Origin: Cudoniella acicularis
Taxonomy: Eukaryota > Ascomycota > Leotiomycetes > Helotiales > Helotiaceae
Direction: 5' to 3'
Length of the DNA: 20,276 bases
Assembly: GCA_013054445.1 (NCBI GenBank)
Contig: JAAMPI010001076.1
Span: 1 to 20,276 of the forward strand
Shown here piece by piece: positions 20,101-20,276 of the stretch. A program made the translations under genes and the position numbers. How positions within the stretch are numbered: position 1 is the first letter of the stretch; the number at the start of each line of letters is the position of its first letter. The notes beneath the pieces are model-generated. The model saw only the letters and a program-made list of their open reading frames with translations, did not search any database and was not told where the DNA came from.

Positions 20101-20276
20101 AATTCGGCTTAGCCATCGATGGCGATTCACACATCCACGACCTCCCCTTGGAAGCGGGGTGGGCGGCTAAGTACGCGGGGTTGGGTCAGAAGGAGGCTGT
20201 TGATCTTGTTTCGAGAAATATTGAGGAGATTTTGGGGCTAGGGGGTGAGGAAAAGGGAGTGATGGGGGATTTTGTT
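17105..20276 (+). CDS. Membrane-anchored amidohydrolase with two hydrolase-like halves; 3' end cut off, 5' end apparently disrupted
   Basis: Exons inferred: 17105-18313, 18366-18483, 18537-18574, 18627-19507, 19575-19708, 19768-19851, 19956 to the window edge; about 928 codons so far. Phases agree at every junction. A hydrophobic anchor (VLTLILLILSLQFVVLP, about 17181-17230) suggests a type II membrane protein. The first amidohydrolase half has a beta-sandwich part (VVLRNARLFDGESI), the metal motif HSH (codons at 17601 and 17607, in GLIDMHSHH), His at 18186 (VNVHCYE), His at 18261-18266 (AFHHALDAW) and Asp at 18537 (KSDH): a full metal-site set, so this half could be catalytic. The second half (from about 18970) repeats the layout but has lost HxH. 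The substrate is unknown; relatives are cyclic-amide/imidazolonepropionase-like hydrolases. Two oddities: ATG 17105 is one base out of frame with the anchor, the offset falling at a C6 run (17143-17148), and TGA 17532-17534 interrupts the frame. Unrecognised introns (17127-17181; 17496 or 17502 to 17543), sequencing error or recent pseudogenisation are all possible. ATG 17538 could start a shorter form without anchor. Confidence 0.75.

Overview
The window is nuclear DNA from a filamentous ascomycete (Pezizomycotina). The evidence is long genes with short introns (46-67 bp where confidently placed, plus two longer ones), GTAAGT/GTGAGT/GTATGT donors, CTAAC/CTGAC-like branch points close to a CAG acceptor, CT-rich upstream regions, and proteins of clearly filamentous-fungal type. 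A leotiomycete-like origin is only an impression from the look of the proteins and intergenic DNA; the species cannot be named. No tRNA, rRNA, transposon, CRISPR or bacterial-style operon was found.

Layout: two genes on the minus strand on the left, two on the plus strand on the right, separated by a 1.9-kb divergent intergenic region. (1) 683-4123, minus: a single-exon, 1146-residue, largely disordered Ser/Arg-rich protein of unknown function with a conserved-looking basic N-terminus, a polyproline stretch and a duplicated HQWV/DS/AR/ED motif. (2) 4655-6476, minus: a two-exon vacuolar subtilisin-like protease (proteinase B; PepC/Alp2 family), complete, 527 residues, with signal peptide, I9 propeptide, S8 catalytic domain and a charged C-terminal tail. 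(3) 8400-16507, plus: a five-exon, 2637-residue BEACH protein (LamG-like, PH-BEACH, BEACH, WD40), preceded by two overlapping upstream ORFs. (4) 17105 to the right edge, plus: a seven-exon, membrane-anchored amidohydrolase built from two amidohydrolase-like halves. It runs off the window and its first 450 bp contain two apparent lesions: a one-base frame offset at a C6 run and an in-frame TGA.

The four genes do not form an obvious pathway or biosynthetic cluster. A loose theme is that proteinase B is the main vacuolar hydrolase and BEACH proteins act in vesicle traffic, autophagy and lysosome/vacuole biology, but adjacency in fungi is weak evidence of a shared role. The observations most worth following are the state of the amidohydrolase 5' end, its internal duplication with loss of the HxH metal motif in the second half, the uORF pair ahead of the BEACH gene, a candidate Atg8-binding motif in the BEACH protein, and the tandem motif in the disordered protein. 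No convincing new multi-gene system was found.
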